DNA of 18,585 bases, from assembly GCA_003483885.1 (NCBI GenBank), contig DMXI01000616.1, positions 1 to 18,585 on the forward strand, read 5' to 3'. Both the position numbers and the translations under genes were made by a program. The notes under the pieces were generated by a model. It did no database searches and was not told where the DNA came from. It worked only from the letters and a program-made list of their open reading frames with translations. Positions 1-7,683 of this stretch are shown here, piece by piece. The stretch's first letter is position 1. Every line of letters begins with the position of its first letter. The DNA comes from Microscillaceae bacterium. GTDB lineage: Bacteria > Bacteroidota > Bacteroidia > Cytophagales > Microscillaceae.

Positions 1-1943
1 CCAAACTGGTCTTGAAAACCATCTGAAAAAATATAAAATACGTCGCCAGACTCTAGCTGAATTGTGTGGTTTTGGAAGGTTTTATTTTGGGTAAATTGCG
101 AATAACCGATAGAATGAGGAGATGCTTTTACCTGATTCATTTGTTGGTTACGAACGTACCAAAGTGGGTTTTTGGCTCCTGCAAATTGAATAGTTCTGTG
201 AACACGATGAATATTTACAATGGCAATGTCCATACCATCGCTACTGCTTGCTAAGCGTGTTTGCTTTTGCAGGGTTAGCATGATCTTTTTGTCAAGCTCT
301 TCCAAAATCCGACTAGGCTGAGTAATACCACGTGATTCCACAATTTCAGTAAGAAAGTCATTTCCCATAATGGTCATAAAAGCCCCTGGTACTCCGTGCC
401 CAGTACAGTCTACTGCGGCTAGAATCAGTTGACTACCTTCTGCGGTACATATCTCTGTAAACCAATAAAAATCCCCCGAAACAATGTCTTTGGGTTCAAA
501 AAGTATAAATAAACCTTCAAAAAAATGAGTGATTTCCTCAGGGGCAATCAAGATAGAGCGTTGAATACGCTGGGCATATTGCACACTATCCGTAATTTTG
601 GTATAAGCCTGTTTCAGTTCTTTATTGGCGTGCTTTAACTCTGAAGTGCGTGCGTCTACAGTTTGCTTGAGCTCCTTGGCATAATTGTCTTGTAGGGCTT
701 CATTTTGTTTCAGTTGCCCAATGAGTTCGTGTTGCACCCGTTGTTTTTCTTCCTGATCGTTGCGAAAGCGAAGACTTAATCCTAAAGAAAAAATGAATAT
801 TTCCAGTACTACTCCTGCGTGATAATAAATGGCATTTTCGTAAGGAGGAACCCCATTCAGGTTGCCTACTACGCTGATAATACCACCTGCCAGCATACAA
901 AAAGATCCCGCCACAAAGTACCGCCCCAGCAAGCCGTTGTATCTGAATAGTACGACTAAAAAAGCAACCGAAACAATAATAAGCAACAGATTAAAATAAT
1001 CATTAAAAGCATTAAACAAGCCACGATCGAGACCTAACAACACACTACTAATAATAACTACCACTAGGTTTATCCTAATCCACAAAGCCAAAAGGCGGTC
1101 TATCCTTTTTTGACGATCCTGAAGGTCATTAAAATACCTCATCAAGATAAAGTAAAATAAGAAACTAAAATTGAGCGTAAGTGAGAAGTAATTGGTAAAG
1201 TCCAGATTTTCGCCTAAAAATGGGATATAATAGCCAATATATTGCTCAGTATACAAAGAGTACACCGTCTGAAAAAAGATATACACTGCATAGTACAAAT
1301 AAGTAACGTCCCGCAAGGACACAAACAACGACAAACTATAAAACATCATCATCCATAAAAAACCAAGAAAAATTCCCTCGCGTATATCCAGGTTTTGTTT
1401 GTGGTTTTGCCATTGTTTGCTGGTAAGTATTTCAGGCAACAGCCAAATGGTGCTATTCCGAGTGCTCTTAATCTTGAGGTACACTGTTACCTGTTGATTT
1501 GCTGGGCAGGTAAAGGATACTTGAGTATAGTTGCCCGTAATGAGCTTGCGTTGGGACATAGGGCGGGTTACGCCTTCCTGATTATGCTCTATTACCTTTT
1601 GGTGGTGTACTACATATACATCGGTTAAACTGGCATAACCCAAATGTATGTATCTGGTAATAGGTGTAGGGAGGTCATTATGGTATTGCAGCCTAAACCA
1701 GTGAGCATAAGGACTGCTAAACTGTTGATAAATTTTTACCTGATCTACAAAATCAAGTTTATCTTGAATAATTTGCTGAATAGATAATCGATTGGTCGTG
1801 TCTATCAGGCTTTGCAAATGTTTTTGGGTAAAAGAAAGCTTATCTTGAAACGAAGAACTAGTAATAGGTGATTGCCCATAGGCCACCCTAAAGCAGACAA
1901 TGCACACCAATAAAAAAGCACTTCTAATGACCAATCTAAACAT
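1..1943 (-). CDS. Membrane sensor serine phosphatase, 7TMR-DISM + SpoIIE/PP2C (3' end cut by window)
   Basis: Reading the minus strand from the ATG at 1943 gives 647 uninterrupted codons to the window edge; roughly 60 C-terminal residues are missing. Visible order: a signal peptide (about 1-24, ending AYGQ), a periplasmic beta-rich region (about 25-185) resembling 7TMR-DISM extracellular domains, a seven-TM block (about 188-390), a charged coiled-coil (about 393-450), a linker helix with DSVQYAQRIQRSI (452-464) and a SpoIIE/PP2C domain (about 480 onward). Metal-binding PP2C motifs are present: SGDFYWF (489-495), DCTGHGVPGAF (512-522) and SDGFQDQF (640-647). By family knowledge the phosphatase removes phosphate from Ser/Thr of an anti-sigma-antagonist-like protein when the sensor is engaged; the ligand is unknown. 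The start lies 4 nt after the stop of the upstream phosphatase gene, so the two are probably cotranscribed and translationally coupled. The final DD motif lies outside the window. Confidence 0.93.
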   Translation of the reverse strand, partial: MFRLVIRSAFLLVCIVCFRVAYGQSPITSSSFQDKLSFTQKHLQSLIDTTNRLSIQQIIQDKLDFVDQVKIYQQFSSPYAHWFRLQYHNDLPTPITRYIHLGYASLTDVYVVHHQKVIEHNQEGVTRPMSQRKLITGNYTQVSFTCPANQQVTVYLKIKSTRNSTIWLLPEILTSKQWQNHKQNLDIREGIFLGFLWMMMFYSLSLFVSLRDVTYLYYAVYIFFQTVYSLYTEQYIGYYIPFLGENLDFTNYFSLTLNFSFLFYFILMRYFNDLQDRQKRIDRLLALWIRINLVVVIISSVLLGLDRGLFNAFNDYFNLLLIIVSVAFLVVLFRYNGLLGRYFVAGSFCMLAGGIISVVGNLNGVPPYENAIYYHAGVVLEIFIFSLGLSLRFRNDQEEKQRVQHELIGQLKQNEALQDNYAKELKQTVDARTSELKHANKELKQAYTKITDSVQYAQRIQRSILIAPEEITHFFEGLFILFEPKDIVSGDFYWFTEICTAEGSQLILAAVDCTGHGVPGAFMTIMGNDFLTEIVESRGITQPSRILEELDKKIMLTLQKQTRLASSSDGMDIAIVNIHRVHRTIQFAGAKNPLWYVRNQQMNQVKASPHSIGYSQFTQNKTFQNHTIQLESGDVFYIFSDGFQDQF

Positions 1944-1947
1944 TCTA

Positions 1948-3498
1948 TTAAATCTTTATTCCCACAATCAAGATATCATCGGTTTGTGGCTTATTCTTTT
2001 TCCAAAGGGCCATCTCTTCCTTCAATGTTTGTTTTTGTTGTTCAAGGGGCAAACTACTCACTCGTAGTAATAGTTCCCGAAATCGTTTTTTTAAATATTT
2101 GGTATCATTGATACCACCAAATTGATCCTGAAATCCATCTGAAAACATATAGTACATATCGCCCGGTAGTATTTCCAGGGCATTATTTTCAAAGGTTTTA
2201 GGAGTATTATATTGCGAGCTGCCAATCGGGTACTTCGAGCCTTTTATTTCGTGAATTTTCCCATCTCTTACATACCAAAGCGGGTTTTTAGCCCCTGCAT
2301 AGGTTAACTTTTGGTCTTCCAGGTTTAAGGCCATAATCGCCATATCCATCCCATCATTGATGCTATTTTGTTGGCTGGTTTTGCTTAGTGAAGTAATAAT
2401 TTTTGCATCCAGTGAATGTAAAATTTTTGCTGGATCACTTAAATTATTATGAGCCACAATTTCATCTAAGAAAACCTTACCCATCACCGTCATAAAGGCC
2501 CCAGGTACGCCATGGCCAGTGCAATCCACCACAGCCAAAATAATCTTTTCTTGCTCAAAATCCACAAAAACCCGCTCCACCCCGTGAAAGGTTTCTTTGT
2601 CTTCATATACTGGTGAAGCTTCGGTCTTATCAAACCAAAAAAAATCACCACTTACAATATCCTTTGGCTCATTGAGTACAAAAGACTGAGGTAACAATTC
2701 TTGTAAATCGGCCGAGGATGAATGCAAAGCTTGTTGGATGTTTTTGGCATAATTGATACTGCTGAGTATGGCCGTATTTTTTTTCTTGATTTGCTGGGTA
2801 AACTGGTTCAGTTCGTCATTAATAGCAGTAATTTCTTCGTTTTGTTGCTCAATTTCAAAATTACGCTCCGATAATTCATTCTTTTGTTCCTCAAGCGCAA
2901 TGTTGAGATTCTTGGTACGACGATCACTATTGATAAAAAATTTAGAAAGAAAAAAGGTGATGATGCCAATCATACCAATGTTTATCGACAACAATATTCG
3001 TTGTACCTGAGGGTCTTGGAGCTTTTGAGGGGTAAATTGTATAAAATAACTATCTGCCAAAGTGGAACCTACCAATAGTGCCACAAACACAAACATCCAG
3101 CCCAGACCCTGGTTAGATTTAAAAAAAGTAAGCAAAGCTATAAGCGTGAGTACCGACCAAAGCATGACCACCCCAGTAGAAGCAAACCCACCCAACAACC
3201 ATTGGAACATAAAAGGAAGCAACATGCTAAACAAGACCTGAATAAAACGGGTCAAGGCAAAATTTTCGCTTTTGAGTAAATACCAAAGGTTGAACACGCT
3301 CAATGCAAAATAACCAAAAGGAATAATAGAAGTAAGATAAAAGCCAAAAACAAGGCATAAAAACCCCCACACAATTCCGCCAGTATTCATCACGATCAAA
3401 AAGAAAAAATACGCCTTCTTGAAAGTCAATGGATAACTGGCCAGGAATTGATCATTGTTGATTTTTTGCCGGATGTTATTGATTGATAATACTTGCAT
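1948..3498 (-). CDS. Membrane-anchored SpoIIE-family serine phosphatase
   Basis: This 516-residue protein has about six TM helices in residues 28-190 with short loops, so there is no large periplasmic domain. A long charged coiled-coil (about 192-240) and the linker helix SSINYAKNIQQAL (246-258) follow, leading into a complete SpoIIE/PP2C domain (about 270-516). PP2C motifs are intact: SGDFFWF (283-289), DCTGHGVPGAF (325-335), SDGFQDQFGG (453-462) and TDDILIVG (506-513). Expected reaction: Mn/Mg-dependent dephosphorylation of a Ser/Thr phosphoprotein at the inner membrane face, as in RsbU/SpoIIE partner switching. Compared with the next gene, the domain has an extra stretch of about 20 residues (294-315) between the GDF and DCTGHG motifs. 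It sits 80 bp downstream of the DUF423 gene and 4 nt upstream of a second phosphatase on the same strand. The TM block matches no sensor family I can name. Confidence 0.93.
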   Translation of the reverse strand: MQVLSINNIRQKINNDQFLASYPLTFKKAYFFFLIVMNTGGIVWGFLCLVFGFYLTSIIPFGYFALSVFNLWYLLKSENFALTRFIQVLFSMLLPFMFQWLLGGFASTGVVMLWSVLTLIALLTFFKSNQGLGWMFVFVALLVGSTLADSYFIQFTPQKLQDPQVQRILLSINIGMIGIITFFLSKFFINSDRRTKNLNIALEEQKNELSERNFEIEQQNEEITAINDELNQFTQQIKKKNTAILSSINYAKNIQQALHSSSADLQELLPQSFVLNEPKDIVSGDFFWFDKTEASPVYEDKETFHGVERVFVDFEQEKIILAVVDCTGHGVPGAFMTVMGKVFLDEIVAHNNLSDPAKILHSLDAKIITSLSKTSQQNSINDGMDMAIMALNLEDQKLTYAGAKNPLWYVRDGKIHEIKGSKYPIGSSQYNTPKTFENNALEILPGDMYYMFSDGFQDQFGGINDTKYLKKRFRELLLRVSSLPLEQQKQTLKEEMALWKKNKPQTDDILIVGIKI

Positions 3499-3578
3499 TG
3501 TTAGGTTTTGATGGTTAAGCTGATAGCTGAACGAACTTTACGCAAAAATCGTGATAAAGTGAGTGCCTTTACAGTAAA

Positions 3579-3956
3579 TTAACCTTTGGAACCCCATACC
3601 GCTAACAGCAAAAGTACCCAACCTACAATAAAAGCCACGCCTCCAATAGGGGTAATGGCTCCCAGCCAACGAATATTGGTAATAGCCAGGGTATAAAGAG
3701 AACCCGAAAATATCAAAATCCCTATGATAAAAGCATACCCAGCATTGTTGATAAATTTATGAGGCATTTGTTGAGCCAAAATGCCCAGTAAAATCAATGC
3801 CAATGCGTGAAAAAACTGATATTTTACTGCAGTTTCGAATACATCTACTCGCTGGTTTTTTTCTAAAAGAGCTTTAAGGGCGTGGGCTCCAAAAGCACCC
3901 AAGGCTACTGATAACCCACTAAAAATAGCCCCCGCCATTAATAATAATTTATGCAT
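3579..3956 (-). CDS. DUF423 family small membrane protein (YgdD/YwdK-like)
   Basis: The 125-residue protein has four predicted TM helices (about 5-27, 45-64, 70-90, 96-121). The N-terminal region contains SGLSVALGAFGAHALK and the pattern FETAVKYQFFHALALI (40-55), both typical of DUF423; length also fits the family. The C-terminal segment TPIGGVAFIVGWVLL is also characteristic. The biochemical role of DUF423 proteins is not established, so none is assigned. The first ATG gives the usual family N-terminus. The gene is read away from the glycosyltransferase gene and may head the transcript that carries the two phosphatases, although the 80-bp gap to the next gene could hold a separate promoter. 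Confidence 0.9.
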   Translation of the reverse strand: MHKLLLMAGAIFSGLSVALGAFGAHALKALLEKNQRVDVFETAVKYQFFHALALILLGILAQQMPHKFINNAGYAFIIGILIFSGSLYTLAITNIRWLGAITPIGGVAFIVGWVLLLLAVWGSKG

Positions 3957-4007
3957 GTCAGTATAATTAGATTTCTAAATGTTTATGTACAAATCATTGA
4001 TAATTAG

Positions 4008-4015
4008 CAAAGTTA
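4008..4015 (-). promoter_or_regulatory. Candidate Bacteroidota -7 box for the DUF423 gene
   Basis: Read on the minus strand this is TAACTTTG, an exact match to the Bacteroidota -7 consensus TAnnTTTG. It would place the transcription start near 4001, leaving a leader of about 45 nt before the ATG at 3956. No TTG (-33) element is visible at 17-23 bp upstream, so the call rests on one box. Confidence 0.35.
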
Positions 4016-4031
4016 TTATAAAATTCGTAAG

Positions 4032-4049
4032 CTTAATAAACTTAATAAA
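4032..4049. repeat. Tandem 9-bp repeat CTTAATAAA x2
   Basis: Two perfect head-to-tail copies of CTTAATAAA (4032-4040 and 4041-4049) lie in the divergent intergenic region between the DUF423 and glycosyltransferase genes. It is short and AT-rich, so chance is likely; it could also be a small regulator-binding direct repeat. Confidence 0.5.
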
Positions 4050-4114
4050 GGTATTGAATCTTGCGTTGAACGCTCGTGAAGAAATATGTGATACCTCTGA
4101 TTTTTACATTTGTA

Positions 4115-5296
4115 ATGAAACTACAACAGTCACACAAGGCTTTATATGCTGCATTTGATGTATACCCCTCAGCCAAAGGAGCAGCTACCCATATTTATCA
4201 CAATGCTCAGACCTTGTTTGAATGGAAAGAAGGAGGGTGGTTATCGGTAGTAGGGAGTGAAAAATTGGATGATTATCAGCAAGAAGAAGGCGGTATCGAA
4301 ATTACGCGGTTTTCAGAACAAATCCCGAACTACCTTACCCGGGCTCAAGCCTATAGTCAGTACTTATACGACTTGATTGAAACCCAGCCTCATCTTGAAA
4401 TTTGTCATTTTCGTGATCATTGGAGCGGAATTCCAGTATTAACCCATCGTCAGAAAAGTAAGCAAAACTATCAAACCATCTATGAGATCAATGGATTGCC
4501 TTCTATCGAGCTACCTTTTCGTTATCCAAACCTATCAGAGCGTACCTTGGCCAAAATGCGCTCATTAGAACAGTTTTGCTACCAAAATGCGGATTATATT
4601 ATTACTCCCTCAGAGGTGATCAAGAACAATTTGATCAACTTAGGGTTGCCCTCTGATAAAATTACTGTGATTACCAACGGAGCCGATGTGCCTGAGAGTT
4701 TTGAGCGGCCAGATGAAGCGCCAACCGATGGTCGTTATATCATTTATTTTGGAGCACTACAGTCTTGGCAAGGTTTTGACGTATTGCTCAAAGCAATGGA
4801 TTACCTTGCTGATTATGAGGAATTAAAATTAGTGATTTGTGCGTCTACCAAACAAAAACGTACCCGATTTTACCATAAAATTATTGATAAAATGGGTTTA
4901 ACCGATCGGGTAATCTGGCAATACCAACTGCCTAAACGAGCACTCTATAGTTGGGTACATTTTGCCGAGTTTTCGGTAGCACCCTTAAAGGAATGCACCC
5001 GTAATTTAGAGCAGGGGTGTTGCCCACTCAAAATTTTAGAATCCCTGGCCATTGGTACCCCAGTAGTAGCGTCTGATTTACCCGTGGTGCGAGAAATTAT
5101 CCAAAACGATCATTTAGGTAAATTGGTCAGGGCTGGTCGCCCTGCGGAGCTGGCCAGAGCCATGAGGATTTTGCTGGATTACCCGGCGTTGAGGCAGAAA
5201 ATCAGCAAGGCCGGACGTGACCATATCATTGAACATTTTACCTGGCAACAAAAACGCCAGGAACTCAGAGATTTCTATGAAAGTATCATGGTGTAA
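4115..5296 (+). CDS. GT-B glycosyltransferase, family 4 (glycosyl transferases group 1)
   Basis: An ATG at 4115 gives 393 residues; a GTG at 4076 would add 13 hydrophobic residues. I prefer the ATG because the N-terminal strand of the GT-B fold (KALYAAFDVYPSAKGAATHI) starts just after it. Numbering from the GTG: the acceptor domain spans about 20-200, with a glycine-rich entry loop at PSAKGAATH; the hinge is ITPSEVIKNNL...ITVITNGADVP (176-206); the donor domain starts at YIIYFGALQSWQGFDVLLKAM (221-241). The nucleotide-sugar site is at CPLKILESLAIGTPVVASDLPVVRE (316-340). E322 is the conserved second Glu of the EX7E motif, while the first Glu position is Gly314, a variation seen in PLK-type GT4 enzymes. 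Expected role: transfer of a sugar from an NDP-sugar to a glycan, lipid or protein; donor and acceptor cannot be told. No other polysaccharide gene is in view. Confidence 0.88.
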   Translation: MKLQQSHKALYAAFDVYPSAKGAATHIYHNAQTLFEWKEGGWLSVVGSEKLDDYQQEEGGIEITRFSEQIPNYLTRAQAYSQYLYDLIETQPHLEICHFRDHWSGIPVLTHRQKSKQNYQTIYEINGLPSIELPFRYPNLSERTLAKMRSLEQFCYQNADYIITPSEVIKNNLINLGLPSDKITVITNGADVPESFERPDEAPTDGRYIIYFGALQSWQGFDVLLKAMDYLADYEELKLVICASTKQKRTRFYHKIIDKMGLTDRVIWQYQLPKRALYSWVHFAEFSVAPLKECTRNLEQGCCPLKILESLAIGTPVVASDLPVVREIIQNDHLGKLVRAGRPAELARAMRILLDYPALRQKISKAGRDHIIEHFTWQQKRQELRDFYESIMV

Positions 5297-5343
5297 TCTT
5301 TGAATGTCTACTTGAAATTAGAATTAAAAACGAGAGGTTCATA

Positions 5344-5360
5344 GAAGTCAAGGTGACTTC
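5344..5360. repeat. Perfect inverted repeat GAAGTCA-AGG-TGACTTC before the first paralog gene
   Basis: Seven-base arms (5344-5350 and 5354-5360) flank a 3-nt centre and end 16 nt before the ATG at 5377. It lies where an operator or a leader hairpin would act on the three-gene membrane protein cluster. The right arm with its next base, TGACTTCA, recurs twice in the intergenic region at 17030-17354. No factor is known to bind it. Confidence 0.6.
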
Positions 5361-5376
5361 ATACATAAATAAAAAC

Positions 5377-6528
5377 ATGAACACACGGAAGCTTAACACC
5401 ATTATTGCTTACCAGGCAATTGCACGTACAGAGAAAACTTACAATCAACTGTCACAAGAGCAAAGGAAAATTATTGAGGAACAATATATTAAAGGAAGTC
5501 ATACACCCAAAGAATGGATAAAGTTGATTTCCAAGATTGTACAATATGATACCTTAGCCGATGAAGCCCGACGGTTTAAAATCGACCAACCCATTCCTAC
5601 ACGAATGGCTTTGCTGGTGGTAGGAGTAGTGATTGCCTTATTATCGGCGATCCAACTGAAGGCTTATTTAATGGCTGGAGTAGCATTGGTTACGTATTTT
5701 GTGGGGGTTTTTCTTTATTTTTTGCTTCCTCCCGGGAAAAAAATACTACAAAGAGAGCAAAAGCAACGCTTGATGGCTCAAAAGTACTCCCGTATTCTCT
5801 TTGATTATTCTGATTTACCTAATCATTTTCGAAAATTTATCCTACCTTTTATTAAAGAAGTGGCCAAAATGATGGATGATGACGAAATATTGCGGCTCAA
5901 TGTAAACCTCGGACCCAAAAAAGAATTAGACCATAAATTTGAGCGCGAAGACATTCCTACCAATGAAAACTATGATGCTCCTGAGGGCTATGTATACGAA
6001 GAAACCGAGTTTTACAATTATCCTTTGATGAACATTCGTGCTAAACTAAGTGACGGAAGCATTCTGATGTTTAATATTGAAGACCTTATTCGGAATCGAC
6101 GATATGTAAAAAAAATATATATAGAAGACGATGATAAAGACGAATTATGGAAGGGTACGATGCGTATTTCTTATCATTTACAAACGTTATTGTATAAAAG
6201 CAGCTACGACCTGGCTGCTAAACATACCTCCAAAGCAGGTAACTTTATGATTGATGATAAAGAAAATTCGGTACTGGATTTGAAATCCAAGGATAACGAA
6301 TTTTACCTTTCTTATATCGATGGGGGAGACGCACATATTCTAAACCTGCAAGCCAGTACCATTACCCGATTGCAGCGTTATTATTATTTCAATGATTTTG
6401 AAATTGATGAAGAACTATACTATATTCCTGACATAGAGTTTTTTAAACGTCTTATGCGTATTATCAAACACCAGGTAAAACCTATCAAACAAAAGACCGC
6501 ACCTGACGAAGTCAAAAATGAAGAATAA
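5377..6528 (+). CDS. Hypothetical two-TM membrane protein, paralog 1 of a tandem triplet
   Basis: I do not recognise a named family. The ATG at 5377 gives 383 residues; an in-frame GTG at 5353 would add 8 but falls inside an inverted repeat. Numbering from the GTG: an N-terminal helical segment with EKTYNQLSQEQRKII and then G48...TPKEW (51-55); a two-TM hairpin (about 82-102 and 105-126); a short basic stretch; and a C-terminal cytoplasmic domain (about 140-391). The latter contains FRKFILPFIKEV (159-170) and KLSDGSILMFNIEDLIRNRR (231-250). All these elements recur in the same order in the next two genes. It differs from them in an acidic linker IEDDDKDE (257-264), where the others are Lys-rich, and in an extra acidic/Tyr stretch at about 205-223. 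It is about 40 residues longer. It is 80 bp after the glycosyltransferase gene and 50 bp before paralog 2. Confidence 0.85.
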   Translation: MNTRKLNTIIAYQAIARTEKTYNQLSQEQRKIIEEQYIKGSHTPKEWIKLISKIVQYDTLADEARRFKIDQPIPTRMALLVVGVVIALLSAIQLKAYLMAGVALVTYFVGVFLYFLLPPGKKILQREQKQRLMAQKYSRILFDYSDLPNHFRKFILPFIKEVAKMMDDDEILRLNVNLGPKKELDHKFEREDIPTNENYDAPEGYVYEETEFYNYPLMNIRAKLSDGSILMFNIEDLIRNRRYVKKIYIEDDDKDELWKGTMRISYHLQTLLYKSSYDLAAKHTSKAGNFMIDDKENSVLDLKSKDNEFYLSYIDGGDAHILNLQASTITRLQRYYYFNDFEIDEELYYIPDIEFFKRLMRIIKHQVKPIKQKTAPDEVKNEE

Positions 6529-6578
6529 CAGATGACTATTTGTGAGGTGTTCTATTATGATTTTTAACCTGTAGCACC

Positions 6579-7625
6579 ATGTCATCTAACAACAATACAA
6601 ACGTAGCAGAAGCCGAAACTTACGACTTTATTGGCGAAATGAGTAATCAATATGCCGATTTAGGCGAAGACACTCAGGGCTTTATCAAAGCCCAAAAACT
6701 GAGTGGAGAAAAGCCAGTCAATGAGTGGTTTGGGATTCTGCAAAACATGCTCACCTTCAAGTATCAGGCACGCACCGTTTCAAGTAAAAACAAGCTCAAA
6801 AAACCCCAATCTTCTAAAGAACTTATCCGAAGTTTTTTTTATGTATCTGCTGTCCAAATTGCCATTGCCTGGGCCATTGTAGAACACTTGATTTATCCGC
6901 TCTCCTGGGAGCTTTGGTTATATGGGTTAATAGTGATTGGGCTATCACTATTGATTACGGTGATCCGAAAAGTTGTTAGTAAAGCCAAGATTACCCGATT
7001 GAGGGATGGTTTTGCAAAATATGAGCTATACAACAAAGAGTTTAACACCATTCGTAGTGCCGAAGGGCGTATTTTGCCTATCTATAATAACTTTTTGCAT
7101 CCAATGCTGGCCTTTATCAAAGAAGAAATGCCCCCAAATGGTATGCTTGACTTATATTTTGATGTAGGGCACTGGAAGCTTCCATTCTATAAAGTAAAAG
7201 ACAAAGATCCATTGGCCAACCGTCACGTAACTCATACCGATTTTTATATCATGAAAGTATTTGAAGCTCAGAGCCAGTTGGCCAATGGTACGCTCCTGAA
7301 ATTGAGTGTAAAAAAAATGGTAAGAGTACGCAACATCACCAAGAGAAATCCAAGAGGAAAAATAAAACACAAGAGCAAAACCCGCTATAAATTGGTGTAT
7401 GAAGTAAGACTGGGTTTTCCAGCTACTGCTTTTCAACTGCAAGCAAAGCCTCCTATGCCCATTAAAGATGTAAAAACAAAGGTGGCCTCCAACGATAAAC
7501 GGCATACCATCAAGGTGCAACGGGTTATCACGGCGCTCAATATGGACAAACCGAGTCAACACAAAGTCTTGATAAACCTAATGGCCATGGCTTATCAAAT
7601 GGTGCAACCAACGGCCGCAAAATAG
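6579..7625 (+). CDS. Hypothetical two-TM membrane protein, paralog 2 of a tandem triplet
   Basis: The 348-residue product has no recognised family. The N-terminal segment YADLGEDTQGFIKAQ leads to the shared signature G43..PVNEW (43-50). A TM hairpin follows (about 84-104 and 110-130), then a coiled, charged segment. The C-terminal domain has NNFLHPMLAFIKEEMP (170-185), a beta-rich part, and QLANGTLLKLSVKKMVRVRN (233-252). That is followed by a Lys/Arg-rich linker (255-267) and VYEVRLGFPATAFQL (273-287). The last helix, INLMAMAYQMVQP (332-344), aligns with QILLLAKAAYVQVKP in paralog 3, which shows that the two C-termini are homologous. It looks like an N-in, C-in protein with most mass in the cytoplasm. 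Gene spacing (50 bp before, 58 bp after) is compatible with one operon. Confidence 0.87.
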   Translation: MSSNNNTNVAEAETYDFIGEMSNQYADLGEDTQGFIKAQKLSGEKPVNEWFGILQNMLTFKYQARTVSSKNKLKKPQSSKELIRSFFYVSAVQIAIAWAIVEHLIYPLSWELWLYGLIVIGLSLLITVIRKVVSKAKITRLRDGFAKYELYNKEFNTIRSAEGRILPIYNNFLHPMLAFIKEEMPPNGMLDLYFDVGHWKLPFYKVKDKDPLANRHVTHTDFYIMKVFEAQSQLANGTLLKLSVKKMVRVRNITKRNPRGKIKHKSKTRYKLVYEVRLGFPATAFQLQAKPPMPIKDVKTKVASNDKRHTIKVQRVITALNMDKPSQHKVLINLMAMAYQMVQPTAAK

Positions 7626-7683
7626 AAGAAGGCTAACCTTTTTGGTATTGGAGCGATAAAGCCAAGAGAACCTAGCAAAGATT

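Noticed and set aside
66..1628. Plus- and minus-frame short open frames in the first 1.9 kb.
   Set aside because: The region is fully covered by one continuous minus-strand phosphatase frame that runs off the window edge.
4105..4112. TACATTTG, a perfect match to the -7 consensus on the plus strand, before the glycosyltransferase gene.
   Set aside because: It ends 2 nt before the preferred ATG, so transcription would begin inside the gene, and no TTG lies at the right distance.
7152..7562. A 136-codon open frame on the minus strand.
   Set aside because: It lies fully antisense to paralog 2, which has a better supported protein with homologs on both sides; the antisense product has no coherent domain pattern.
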